DNA of 12,013 bases from JAMQKA01 sp043951865 (GCF_043951865.1 NZ_JBINJF010000051.1:1-12013); one strand, 5' to 3'. Shown: positions 1 through 7,544, counted from the stretch's first letter. Program-made: numbers and translations. Notes: generated by a model not told the origin, from the sequence alone.

Positions 1-2
1 CG

Positions 3-53
3 CCTGCGGAAATGCAAGATTATTTAACCCAACAACAAGAACTGGCTGCATGA
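3..53 (+). CDS. possible C-terminal tail of a gene cut by the left edge
   Basis: One plus frame reads from the window edge to a TGA at 51-53 and gives PAEMQDYLTQQQELAA, a plausible hydrophilic, helix-prone, Gln/Glu/Ala-rich C-terminus. A second frame also stays open across the edge (to a TAG at about 92) but gives a less protein-like sequence. Only 16 codons are visible, so no family can be named. A run of seven T follows at about 75-81, but I see no convincing stem before it. The call rests only on amino-acid composition and the edge position. Confidence 0.25.
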   Translation, partial: PAEMQDYLTQQQELAA

Positions 54-161
54 TCTGGCTTAACTCACTGTCCATTTTTTTGTAGCAATTCCAGTATCGA
101 ACTCACGTTATTCTGCTAACACCATGTAACTGGGATATGATCTTCTCATGTAATCCATCAT

Positions 162-176
162 GGGTGTTCCACACCC
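162..176. repeat. small perfect inverted repeat (6-bp arms, 3-base loop)
   Basis: GGGTGT at 162-167 and ACACCC at 171-176 are perfect inverted copies around TCC. A G-T pair could extend the stem by one. No T tract follows on either strand, so it does not qualify as an intrinsic terminator. It could form a short RNA hairpin downstream of the possible gene end at 53, or be chance. Confidence 0.4.
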
Positions 177-396
177 GACAATTTCAAAAATAACCAGTTC
201 TTTCTTTTGACAGGAAATTGTGTCTCAGATCATTTGTCAGACGGCAGGCTAACCATCTTCCGCGCAGCTCAAAGAACTTAAAGAGGTCTTTTAAAACCGT
301 TGTCTTACCCAATTTCAGCATGTCAGCGAAGACAAAAGGGATTAGACACTTGCTATTTACAATTTATATACTAGATTTAAAAATACCCTAAGAAAC

Positions 397-425
397 TGTT
401 TTTACTACATTTAGAATGTTATAAT
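397..425 (+). promoter_or_regulatory. possible promoter before the lipoprotein gene
   Basis: A perfect TATAAT at 420-425 sits in an AT-rich stretch about 100-190 bases before the lipoprotein coding region. The hexamer 17 bases upstream (TGTTTT, 397-402) is a poor match to a sigma-70 -35 box. Bacteroidota primary sigma factors favour a different consensus, so this is only a candidate. It is placed sensibly for transcription of the downstream gene. Confidence 0.25.
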
Positions 426-439
426 ATAACATCAGGTGA

Positions 440-610
440 TGGATCATATATCCTGTTTTTATCGAAAAACGACTTGTTAGCTATATCAAAAGGGATGACA
501 TAAATACCATTCTCGATCAATGTTGCGAAGCTTTCCCCTCCATCACTTCACTCCGAGGGAGAAAGGGTTATGGTCTATTTACCGCAATAGTTGTCTTATC
601 TTTCGTTTCG
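440..610 (+). other. open frame encoding the signal peptide, without a start codon
   Basis: The frame of the downstream lipoprotein is open from just after a TGA at 437-439. From about 554 it encodes a textbook lipoprotein leader: basic residues RGRKG, then GLFTAIVVLSFVSLLAGC, whose last four residues form the lipobox and whose Cys codon is at 623-625. No in-frame ATG, GTG or TTG occurs between 440 and 610; only rare candidates such as ATT at 509 exist. An ATG at 520 in the neighbouring frame would produce a 35-residue leader if a single extra base near the A/G run at about 561-567 were removed. So a frameshift, real or a sequencing error, or a non-standard start is likely. The leader itself looks intact and selected. 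Confidence 0.6.
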
Positions 611-2575
611 TTGCTGGCGGGCTGCAGTACAACAGGCTCCCTCACCTACCAAGAACGCGCCCTTACAAAAGCGGACCTGCAAACCGTCAATATCGATCAG
701 GTGACGGGCCATTGGGAGGGAATATATCATGTCTACCCGAACCTGATGGGAATTGAGCTCGATCTCCTGGCTTCTGATACGACGAATCTATCCGGTGAAT
801 TGCACTTTTATCCGCTTGATGAAAAACGGGGACCCGGAAGACTCTCGCCCGGGAGTTATTCGGTAATCGGCAGCTATGATCCAGTTACCCGAACGCTTGA
901 ACTAAAACCGAAAACATGGATTAACAAGCCCCGGGGCCGGGTAACGGCCTTGCCTCTATCAGGAGTTGTTGACACTGAGGGACCCGCAATAGCCGGATTT
1001 CTCGGACAACAGCGCACCCTGCGGGATCGCCCCATATACTTTGCATTAATGCGGACCGACAAGGCTGAATCGAGGCTGAAAGAACCTTTTCGCAGGTCAA
1101 GTGAACAAGTTAACCTGCAGGCGTCCGGGGTTGGGTCGATCTTCAACAAGTTGGGCAGAGATATTCCTGGTGATGAAGAAATTCTTCAATGGGCAGGCAG
1201 GTTTAGTGATGAGTACCCGGAGATTAATCCGGACCACACTGAAATGGGAACATTGTATAATAAAGTTGTAAACCTGTTTGAGGACGAACATTTTATTGCC
1301 CATTTCGGCCTGCCTTTTGAGCAGATGAGTCCCGGGCAGCGAGACATGGTCGCCGACCGCCTGACGGGCAGTTATCGCTCCTTTGGTGACCGCAGCGACT
1401 ATATGCTTCGGGATTACCGGGCCTTCTCAAGAGCATTCAACAGTTCGGGAAGTCCGGGCACGCCGGGAATCACGGCTGCTCTGCTTGCCCAGCGGGTTAT
1501 TCGTTCCTGGCAGCGTACCACCCAATACCGGTTGAGCCATCTGTCTCCCAAACCTGGCACCTTTGCCAAAATTGCCAACATTGAGGAGCGCTCCTCCCTC
1601 CTGCTTCATACCCTTTGGCCCAGCGAACAGCGGGAATTTAATGATCATATTGCAGATATAAGACAGAAACTGGCAACCCCTATCCTGGCTGCCAGTGCCG
1701 AGAAAGCGGTCACCAACAGCAGTGGATACGACGGGGCCCGCCGGCTGGCGTTATGGGAACAAAACAACCAGGAATTACTGCAGTATGTGGATATTTCTGA
1801 GAAAGAGTCGCTTATTTCAAAAGTAGAACACAGGCGTGATGAGCTCCTGTCGCCACTCATGGACGTTGAAATAGGTAGCCTGCAACAAATCCCGAATACG
1901 GCAAGTGCTGTCGACAAGGGGAATGAATGGTATACCGATTTCAACAATCGGTATGGGTTTGCTTCCCAAAGCCAACCCTATCAACAAGTGCTGAGCGTCC
2001 TTCAAGCCAGGCGAGAGGAGGATCTATCCCGTGTTTTGGCTTCATATGGTGAACAGATCAATAAGCTCACTCCCGAAGAAAACGTGGATGATTTCATCTC
2101 GTCCGTGCTCGTTGTCCCGGGAGATCAGTATACGCCCCCGGGGAAGACGCTTGTCCGGATGGCCGATACCCGAAAACAAACCATTGAGGCCCGACGGAAA
2201 TTGCAGTCTGAGATAATGTTTGTTTTGGTTGCTACCCTGCTCCTGCAAAGTGACACCGGGAATGACCAGTACTCCCAAAAAGCCACCGATGAAGGTCCAA
2301 ACTGCGTGGTCCAGGGCATAGGCCGTGTTGCTCGTGACAAATTAATTTATTTCAGCCTTTCTGCATTCTGGCCCACCATGGATGAGACGACCGTTTCCCG
2401 GTTACAACAATATATTTCAGGTTTTTTGGACAACGACCTCACCCCGGGCTCAATTGGGAAAATTTTAATACAGCAACAGGTTGTTGAAATGCTCGGAAAT
2501 GACAACCCAGCAGTCCAGGATTTTACCTTGTTGGTGGAGTTGACATCGAGCCTGATAGAGAGTTGTGATGGATGA
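611..2575 (+). CDS. large lipoprotein of unknown function, 5' end abnormal
   Basis: I do not recognise this family. The listed start is a TTG that falls inside the lipobox (LLAGC, codons 611-625), so it cannot be the true start: it would remove the export signal whose hydrophobic core is encoded just upstream. The mature protein would begin at Cys5 of this numbering and be anchored by lipid in the periplasm or outer membrane. Residues about 30-150 look like a beta-rich domain (GHWEGIY at 33-39, alternating hydrophobic strands, ending near YFALMRTD). The rest, about 150-650, is mostly predicted helical and polar, with one short hydrophobic stretch (IMFVLVATLLL). No catalytic motif is evident. 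The gene is richer in G+C than the minus-strand cluster: hand counts give 35 of 60 bases at 1501-1560 against 24 of 60 at 4501-4560. It stands alone and converges with the cluster, so no partner is implied. The coding frame is sure; the start and function are not. Confidence 0.8.
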   Translation: MLAGCSTTGSLTYQERALTKADLQTVNIDQVTGHWEGIYHVYPNLMGIELDLLASDTTNLSGELHFYPLDEKRGPGRLSPGSYSVIGSYDPVTRTLELKPKTWINKPRGRVTALPLSGVVDTEGPAIAGFLGQQRTLRDRPIYFALMRTDKAESRLKEPFRRSSEQVNLQASGVGSIFNKLGRDIPGDEEILQWAGRFSDEYPEINPDHTEMGTLYNKVVNLFEDEHFIAHFGLPFEQMSPGQRDMVADRLTGSYRSFGDRSDYMLRDYRAFSRAFNSSGSPGTPGITAALLAQRVIRSWQRTTQYRLSHLSPKPGTFAKIANIEERSSLLLHTLWPSEQREFNDHIADIRQKLATPILAASAEKAVTNSSGYDGARRLALWEQNNQELLQYVDISEKESLISKVEHRRDELLSPLMDVEIGSLQQIPNTASAVDKGNEWYTDFNNRYGFASQSQPYQQVLSVLQARREEDLSRVLASYGEQINKLTPEENVDDFISSVLVVPGDQYTPPGKTLVRMADTRKQTIEARRKLQSEIMFVLVATLLLQSDTGNDQYSQKATDEGPNCVVQGIGRVARDKLIYFSLSAFWPTMDETTVSRLQQYISGFLDNDLTPGSIGKILIQQQVVEMLGNDNPAVQDFTLLVELTSSLIESCDG

Positions 2576-2671
2576 TCGGTTTATCTTCGCTATTTACTTA
2601 TTTAACGTGAACTTGGTTTAAGAATTCAACAACACCCTCACTTAATTACCAGTTGAAACCTTTTATTGGAT

Positions 2672-2699
2672 CCAGAACGGGGTTTAAAACCTATTCTGG
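2672..2699. terminator. imperfect inverted repeat between convergent genes, possible terminator
   Basis: CCAGAA at 2672-2677 and TTCTGG at 2694-2699 are perfect inverted copies. Inside them GGTTT and AAACC pair as well, giving a 28-base interrupted stem-loop. It lies in the 181-base gap between two genes that end facing each other (2575 plus, 2757 minus), where a two-way terminator is expected. No clean T run follows on either strand, so Rho-independent termination is not proven. The rest of the gap is AT-rich and holds no gene. Confidence 0.4.
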
Positions 2700-2756
2700 G
2701 ACCACCAAATTTGTTCACTAGGTTTTCTTACATTAAATATGAATGTTCAAATTATG

Positions 2757-3578
2757 TTACAAGGCTCGTCCTGCCACCCATATTACGCCATTACGTATCA
2801 TATTAGCAGTGCCTTCAATTTGGATTGCACGAACATCATGCCCTAAGGGAGTATTAAATACTCGACCTTTCCCATAAGTATGAGCAAAGGCCATTGGATG
2901 ATAACGTTTTGTAATTTTCGAGCGGGCGCGGGCAAGTAATATCACTTCCTTCTCACCCTTGACCCCTATATACAATTCGTCATCTGTCTCATATGTTTCC
3001 ATTTCTCGCGTAACTGGATGTTGGTGGTTGACTATTTCGACACGAAACTTACCACGTGGATCATGGGTGTTCTCACCATCCCACACTTTTCCGGCAATTT
3101 TGGTGTATTCTTCCCAATTCCTAAATGCCCCACACGCAAAGTGCAGCAGAAAGAGTCCTCCTCCCTGGGCTACGAATTGCTTCAAATTTTTCTTTGCTTT
3201 AGCATTTGGATCGGGTTTCTTCCAATTATTAAAATGGAGAAACACCACATCATAATTGTCAAGCTCCACAACCTCCAATTGGTAGGGATCTTCAAGTACG
3301 TCTATCTTCATACGAGGATCCTTGGTTAACTCCGCCCTTAACGCCGGAGTGGTCTTACGCCACTTATGGGCAGGGTGGTCCATACCCGTTACAATAAGTA
3401 CATTTATAGAATCTTCAATTTCTGATTCAGCTCCTTGAATACCATCACTTACTTTTGTGTAGCTGGAAGAATCAAGCGAATTCTTCGAAGTATTGTATTT
3501 TGACTGCCTTGTACAGTTTAAAGTAATTAATAGAAGTCCAGTAAACGTGAGTGAAAATAAGTTTAAAAAATTAGGCAT
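2757..3578 (-). CDS. exported ThuA-like domain protein
   Basis: Residues about 58-272 match the ThuA-like fold (trehalose utilisation protein family, related to class I glutamine amidotransferases). Visible landmarks are NVLIVTG (59-65), DHPAHKW (67-73), the glycine-rich turn GGGLFLLHFACGAF (139-152), and HTYGKGRVFNTPLGHD near the C-terminus. ThuA proteins act in sugar pathways involving 3-keto sugars; the reaction here is unknown. Cys149 lies just after the His146 of the glycine-rich turn, and whether it is catalytic is unclear. The first 22 residues are a hydrophobic signal ending LITLNC. This is a weak lipobox (Asn before Cys), so the protein is either a lipoprotein or a periplasmic protein with an uncleaved or poorly typed signal. 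A low-complexity Ser/Lys/Asp linker follows at 23-57. It is the last gene of the cluster, 96 bases after the dehydrogenase, with no clear Shine-Dalgarno. Export suggests it works in the same compartment as the dehydrogenase. Confidence 0.88.
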   Translation of the reverse strand: MPNFLNLFSLTFTGLLLITLNCTRQSKYNTSKNSLDSSSYTKVSDGIQGAESEIEDSINVLIVTGMDHPAHKWRKTTPALRAELTKDPRMKIDVLEDPYQLEVVELDNYDVVFLHFNNWKKPDPNAKAKKNLKQFVAQGGGLFLLHFACGAFRNWEEYTKIAGKVWDGENTHDPRGKFRVEIVNHQHPVTREMETYETDDELYIGVKGEKEVILLARARSKITKRYHPMAFAHTYGKGRVFNTPLGHDVRAIQIEGTANMIRNGVIWVAGRAL

Positions 3579-3594
3579 CTAAAAATACTTTTAG
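3579..3594 (-). promoter_or_regulatory. small AU hairpin directly before the ThuA-like start codon
   Basis: CTAAAA (3579-3584) and TTTTAG (3589-3594) form a 6-bp stem with a 4-base loop, ending one base before the ATG complement at 3576-3578. It occupies the place where a ribosome binding site would be, and no Shine-Dalgarno is seen. It may reduce or tune translation, but such a weak AT-rich stem can arise by chance. Confidence 0.25.
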
Positions 3595-3668
3595 GTTACT
3601 GGCAACTATTGGCCGTTCAGAATATGACATTTCAATTTTTGATGTATTTGTTCTTCACTGTATCATTG

Positions 3669-3698
3669 AGGTCCTTAGTTGCTTCCATCTAAGGACCT
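3669..3698 (-). repeat. perfect 10-bp inverted repeat across the dehydrogenase stop codon
   Basis: AGGTCCTTAG (3669-3678) and CTAAGGACCT (3689-3698) are exact inverted copies separated by 10 bases. The structure covers the last codons and the TAA (3675-3677) of the dehydrogenase gene. In the minus-strand transcript it would be a stable stem-loop at the junction with the ThuA-like gene. No U run follows, so it is more likely an mRNA-stabilising, processing or partial-attenuation element than a full terminator. Confidence 0.6.
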
Positions 3699-6611
3699 AA
3701 GATACTTGGTAAGATCGGCAAGTTCAGTGACTGTCATTTCTTTTTCTAACCCCGATGGCATAATTGATATAGGACTCTTTGTACGTTTGTTAACTTCCGA
3801 CAAAGAGATCTCCACAGGCTCCATCCCAAACTGTCTAACAATGAGTTTGTCAGACTTTTTTTCAACTTGGCCTGTAACTACCTTGCCACTTTTAGTCTCA
3901 ATTGTCTCTATTTGGTAACCTGTTTTAATAACTTTGTTTGGTTCTAAAATAGACTCAATTAAATACTGTGGCTGAGAAGCCGCCCCGATATCCGCTAGAT
4001 TAGGTCCAAGGTTTGAGGTAACATTACCTGTACTCGTTGCATGGCAGGAGGTGCATGCAGCTTTACTCGTACTGAATATTATCTTACCACGCTTTGCAGA
4101 GGCATTCTTCAAACCTGACAATACCTCCTTCCCGAATTGTTGCTTATCTTCTGGTCTATCTAACTGGACGGGGAGCTCTGCCAATTGTTTTTCCGGAATA
4201 CCTAACTCTTTAAAGGTAAAGTAAACCTCTTCTATTACAACAGGATCATTTCCTTTCGTATCGTGAATCGTATTCCATAGTTCATTAACGAAAGATGGGC
4301 TGTGATCTCGCTGGCGCAACGCTCGTAAAGCCGAAATTGCAATATTATTGGAAGAATGTGTAATCCAGGATTGCCAAATTTCTGGACTTCCAGATTCACT
4401 AAATGATCCCAATGTATAAAGGGCATTCATCTGTTGAAACTCACTTTGAGTATTGTTTAGGATACGTAAGGTTGCTTCCCTAATTTCATCACTATCAATC
4501 GATGCAATTCTTACTACTCGTAATGACGCTGACTGCACTTTTTGATTTGGATCTTGTAGGCTGGCTAATAAGAAGTCCAATAATTCTTTTTGTTTGGGAG
4601 GGTTATTTTCGAGCCATTTTAATGCCATTACCTTTTCATTCGCAAGCTGTATTTTGTTACCAGCCTTTATTTGCTCAACTAGTCTTTCCGCCTTTTCTTT
4701 ATTGGAAAGTGGCAAATCCCAATCTTTTACTACCGATGCAAGTGAACTTTCCTCATATCGTGCTGTCATAGCAGCGATGTAGGCAATACGCTTTTTTTCC
4801 GGGTCAGATGATGCATATAATTTTTCTAATGTAGCTTTGTCACCCCGTCTGCCCAATTCAAAGCCAATTTGATACCGTAGCCGGTCACTTGTAGCCACTT
4901 CCAGCGCCCGAAGTAGGCCTCGGCCAACATCTTCCTTTGATTTTAATGCCAACGCTGCTTCTATTCGGACCTCTCCATTTGGGTCATCCAACATAGATTG
5001 TGCTATGCTACCAAGTTTTTTTACACTTATTAACTGCGGCCGGTCATTACTAAAACTCCCTTCTCCCAGCTGCTGACCTGCTGCTTGTCTTAACTGTCGT
5101 AATGCGTGAGCGCGCACTCGCGGGGCCGCATGATTAAGTGCAGAAATCATTGTTTGGCTGGCCGGCTTCGAATTCATCCGTGTTAATGTCCAAATGGCCG
5201 TGGCTGATGCAAAGGCATCACCATTTTCCGCCACTTCACTTAATGCTGTTAGTGCCGAAGTATCGTGCTTTAAAAGCTCGCCTTGTACCTGTTCACGAAT
5301 GAAGTGGTTTGGATGACCCAGCAATTCAACTAGTTTATTAGGTGACATTTCTTCAATATCTCCTGATATAGGCACTTTTTCCTGCTCACCGTCTCCTTGG
5401 TATGTAATTTTATAGATATATCCCATATTATTATTGTAATCATCTCTACCATGCCAATCACTAAGATAAAGTCCTCCATCGGGTGCAGGAACAATGCTAG
5501 TTGGCCTGAACATCGAGTCGCTGAGGGTAGATAGGAACGGAGTATCGTGTTCTATAAACCCACCACTATTCTCTTTTTCTTTCCGGCTAAATCTTCTGAC
5601 TACCCTATTGGTCGGATTAAAGCCGTGGCTTCCCCAGTTCGAAACAAAAACATCCCCCCAATAATCACTTGGAAACATCGAACTATAATAATGATAGGCG
5701 GTGGTATTGGCCCCCGGTCCCATATCCATAACTGGTGGAGCAAGTGGAGTTCTACCGGCAAGCCAATTATAGGTTACATCCCGTGAACGATAGCCATAGT
5801 CCATACCGGGAATTACATCTAAATAGATATTCGGACTTTGTTCCCCATTTGATATAAGCCAAATATGCCCCCAAGGATCAATATCAAAAATATAGGGTGC
5901 CCGTAAGCCATCAGTAATCAACTCCAAATTCGAACCATCGAGATCACACCTGACCAGCCCACCACTTTGTCCACTAAAACGGACTGTACTTCCATCCGTA
6001 CCTGTAAGTTCACTTTCTGGGTGATCTGCAACGGAAAGCCAAAGCTTATCATCAGGCCCAACAATGACTCCATACATGCCAAAAGGATTCCACGGTACAG
6101 CAGCATCCTTAACGAGAAGTTTGCGATCCAATAGTTGACCCTTAGGGCCTATATCCATCACAAAAAGTTCATTTAATGATGCTGCATAAAATTTATCATT
6201 GTGAACTGAGATTCCCATTACAGGATTATCAAATCCCTCTGCCACTACTTTAATCCGTTCAACTTGTCCCTCAGAGTCAAACTCAATCCGTTTAATAGGA
6301 TTGGTCACATTTGCCATAGTAAATTTTTCCTTTTTTTGTCCTTCAGGCACACTAGCTCCACCATAACGATAATTATGAGCTTCTGAAACATAAATGTTGC
6401 CCTCCTCGTCCACCGTCATCCGCATAGGATTGATAACATCGGGTCCCTCAGCTATTTTACGTATTGAGAAACCTTCCGGTAAATCAAATTTATCTTCTAA
6501 TGTTAATTTTCTTGATTCCTTATCTCTATCCAACGAATCAAATTTTTTTTGGGGCTGATATAATCCTACAGCCCCAAAAAGGAATATTAGTATTAAAGCT
6601 GAGTACTTCAT
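3675..6611 (-). CDS. PVC-type dehydrogenase: beta-propeller, HEAT repeats, cytochrome c
   Basis: This is a 978-residue exported multidomain oxidoreductase of the kind first named in Planctomycetes/Verrucomicrobia. A signal segment (MKYSALILIFLFGAVGLY) starts it, with no lipobox Cys. Residues about 38-404 form a glucose/sorbosone dehydrogenase-like propeller, with repeated blade motifs such as GNIYVSEAH, DDKLWLSVADH, GHIWLISNG and GGLYLSDWHGRDD. Residues about 415-790 are HEAT-like helical repeats (for example HFIREQVQGELL, PRVRAHALRQL, GEVRIEAALAL). The C-terminal part, about 835-972, is a cytochrome c domain with heme motif C853-T-S-C856-H857 and a likely distal Met951 in SIMPSGLEKEM. By family knowledge it would oxidise a sugar or alcohol, perhaps with a quinone-type cofactor, and pass electrons to the heme; the substrate is unknown. 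The ATG lies 6 bases after the epimerase stop, which suggests coupled translation, and no Shine-Dalgarno is seen. The stop codon lies in a perfect inverted repeat. The frame is intact over its whole length. Confidence 0.93.
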   Translation of the reverse strand: MKYSALILIFLFGAVGLYQPQKKFDSLDRDKESRKLTLEDKFDLPEGFSIRKIAEGPDVINPMRMTVDEEGNIYVSEAHNYRYGGASVPEGQKKEKFTMANVTNPIKRIEFDSEGQVERIKVVAEGFDNPVMGISVHNDKFYAASLNELFVMDIGPKGQLLDRKLLVKDAAVPWNPFGMYGVIVGPDDKLWLSVADHPESELTGTDGSTVRFSGQSGGLVRCDLDGSNLELITDGLRAPYIFDIDPWGHIWLISNGEQSPNIYLDVIPGMDYGYRSRDVTYNWLAGRTPLAPPVMDMGPGANTTAYHYYSSMFPSDYWGDVFVSNWGSHGFNPTNRVVRRFSRKEKENSGGFIEHDTPFLSTLSDSMFRPTSIVPAPDGGLYLSDWHGRDDYNNNMGYIYKITYQGDGEQEKVPISGDIEEMSPNKLVELLGHPNHFIREQVQGELLKHDTSALTALSEVAENGDAFASATAIWTLTRMNSKPASQTMISALNHAAPRVRAHALRQLRQAAGQQLGEGSFSNDRPQLISVKKLGSIAQSMLDDPNGEVRIEAALALKSKEDVGRGLLRALEVATSDRLRYQIGFELGRRGDKATLEKLYASSDPEKKRIAYIAAMTARYEESSLASVVKDWDLPLSNKEKAERLVEQIKAGNKIQLANEKVMALKWLENNPPKQKELLDFLLASLQDPNQKVQSASLRVVRIASIDSDEIREATLRILNNTQSEFQQMNALYTLGSFSESGSPEIWQSWITHSSNNIAISALRALRQRDHSPSFVNELWNTIHDTKGNDPVVIEEVYFTFKELGIPEKQLAELPVQLDRPEDKQQFGKEVLSGLKNASAKRGKIIFSTSKAACTSCHATSTGNVTSNLGPNLADIGAASQPQYLIESILEPNKVIKTGYQIETIETKSGKVVTGQVEKKSDKLIVRQFGMEPVEISLSEVNKRTKSPISIMPSGLEKEMTVTELADLTKYLRSLDGSN

Positions 6612-6617
6612 TTATAC

Positions 6618-7505
6618 TTAATTAGTTACCTTTGAAGCTTCTGAGATGACAGAACGGAGCCAATTAACACTGTCACTGATATTACTAGGTGTGCCTATAG
6701 TCTCGACCGAAAATACTCCATCCCATTCGGTCTCATACAGATATTCAATACATTCCTTAATATTGGAAGCATTTACCCCCTGTCCAACAGCTACTCCTGA
6801 AGAACCGATACCCGTTTCGTCACCCGTGCTTTCATCTACCATAGCCTTCGGGACATCTTTGCAATGAACATGCCGCAACCACGGACGAATTGCTTTAATA
6901 AATTCCAGCGGATCATTACCCGCAATAAATGAATTGCCTGTATCAAAATTTACACCCAGCCACTCGGAGTCGAATTCCTCTAGAATATCAACCATTAACT
7001 CAATATTGTTTGTAAATGGTCCATGGGGCTCAAGGTTTACCCCCACCTGGAAACTCTCAGCCCGCTCGAGTACGAGCCTAATATTGTGACGCCATTGGTC
7101 AATCGTTTTCTGGTCATCCCACCCCTCGGGCTTGCGACCCCCATCGGTACTTACTACATAAGGGCAGTCAAGCAGATAGGCTTTTTTGATTGCACGCCAG
7201 ACATAACGAACCCCATGTACCCCTCCATTTCTGCCTGTCAAGGGATAGGCACCATCAATTTGAGAAATACTTATCCCATGTTTGTCAAGCGTACGCCGAA
7301 TTTCCAATTCATCCATATCCATAGATACGGATGGCTCGTATCCGAGCCCCTCGACAAAGTACTGTCCATCAATAAGACCGAATTCAATGTGATCCAAATT
7401 ATTTTCCACAGCAGACTCTATAGCCTGGCCGAAATTGCCACTCAACACCCGCCAGTTGTCCGCATGCATGCCCAATTTAATTCCAGTGTTAGATTTTGTA
7501 CTCAT
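6618..7505 (-). CDS. sugar phosphate isomerase/epimerase (xylose isomerase-like TIM barrel)
   Basis: A 295-residue protein of the AP endonuclease 2/xylose isomerase-like TIM-barrel superfamily, which includes hydroxypyruvate isomerases and tagatose/psicose 3-epimerases. The four expected divalent-metal ligands are visible at barrel strand ends: Glu159 (NLEPHG), Asp188 (NFDTGN), His214 (HVHCKD) and Glu268 (SVETIG). There is no signal peptide, so it should be cytoplasmic, unlike the dehydrogenase and ThuA-like proteins beside it. The true substrate cannot be read from sequence; an isomerisation, epimerisation or lyase-type reaction on a keto sugar is likely from context. Its ATG has the clearest ribosome binding site in the window (AGAGG, 8 bases upstream). 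Only 6 bases separate its stop from the next ATG. The 83-base gap before it holds a near-palindrome, so it may have its own control. Confidence 0.92.
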   Translation of the reverse strand: MSTKSNTGIKLGMHADNWRVLSGNFGQAIESAVENNLDHIEFGLIDGQYFVEGLGYEPSVSMDMDELEIRRTLDKHGISISQIDGAYPLTGRNGGVHGVRYVWRAIKKAYLLDCPYVVSTDGGRKPEGWDDQKTIDQWRHNIRLVLERAESFQVGVNLEPHGPFTNNIELMVDILEEFDSEWLGVNFDTGNSFIAGNDPLEFIKAIRPWLRHVHCKDVPKAMVDESTGDETGIGSSGVAVGQGVNASNIKECIEYLYETEWDGVFSVETIGTPSNISDSVNWLRSVISEASKVTN

Positions 7506-7512
7506 AATATGT

Positions 7513-7520
7513 ACCTCTTT
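7513..7520 (-). promoter_or_regulatory. ribosome binding site of the epimerase gene
   Basis: In the minus strand AAAGAGGT stands 8 bases before the ATG at 7505. It supports that start and stands out because the susD-like, dehydrogenase and ThuA-like genes have no clear Shine-Dalgarno. Confidence 0.55.
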
Positions 7521-7544
7521 TATTTAGGATTAGAATAATTGCAG

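Larger units (their letters stand above)
54..519. other. non-coding stretch with no supported gene
   Basis: No convincing gene lies here. Short open stretches occur on both strands between about 180 and 370, including a 45-codon minus frame (184-321), but none has a ribosome binding site or a recognisable family. From about 350 to 460 the DNA turns strongly A+T-rich, as expected of a promoter region for the downstream lipoprotein gene. A small hairpin sits at 162-176. The stretch could be decayed sequence plus an upstream control region; I see no tRNA, CRISPR repeat or intact insertion sequence. Confidence 0.5.

Noticed and set aside
68..85. T run after the possible gene end at 53, as a terminator
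   Set aside because: No stable stem precedes the T run, so intrinsic termination cannot be supported.
184..321. 45-codon minus-strand open frame containing LGKTTVLKDL, which resembles an ATPase Walker A or a mobile-element remnant
   Set aside because: The glycine that should open a Walker A motif is missing, no ribosome binding site is present, and the frame is too short to assign. The opposite strand is equally open here.
520..756. 78-codon plus-strand open frame starting at ATG 520
   Set aside because: Beyond about 570 it overlaps the long lipoprotein gene in another frame and has no protein-like features. Only its first codons matter, as a possible original start of the lipoprotein before a frameshift.
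2694..2711. TTCTGGGACCACCA looked like a tRNA 3' end, a possible integration site
   Set aside because: The sequence before it does not form a T arm of proper size, and no D or anticodon arm is present upstream. The 5' part is better explained as one arm of the inverted repeat at 2672-2699.
7023..7538. 171-codon plus-strand open frame opposite the epimerase gene
   Set aside because: It lies fully antisense to a gene with clear family motifs and metal ligands, and its own translation shows no recognisable features.
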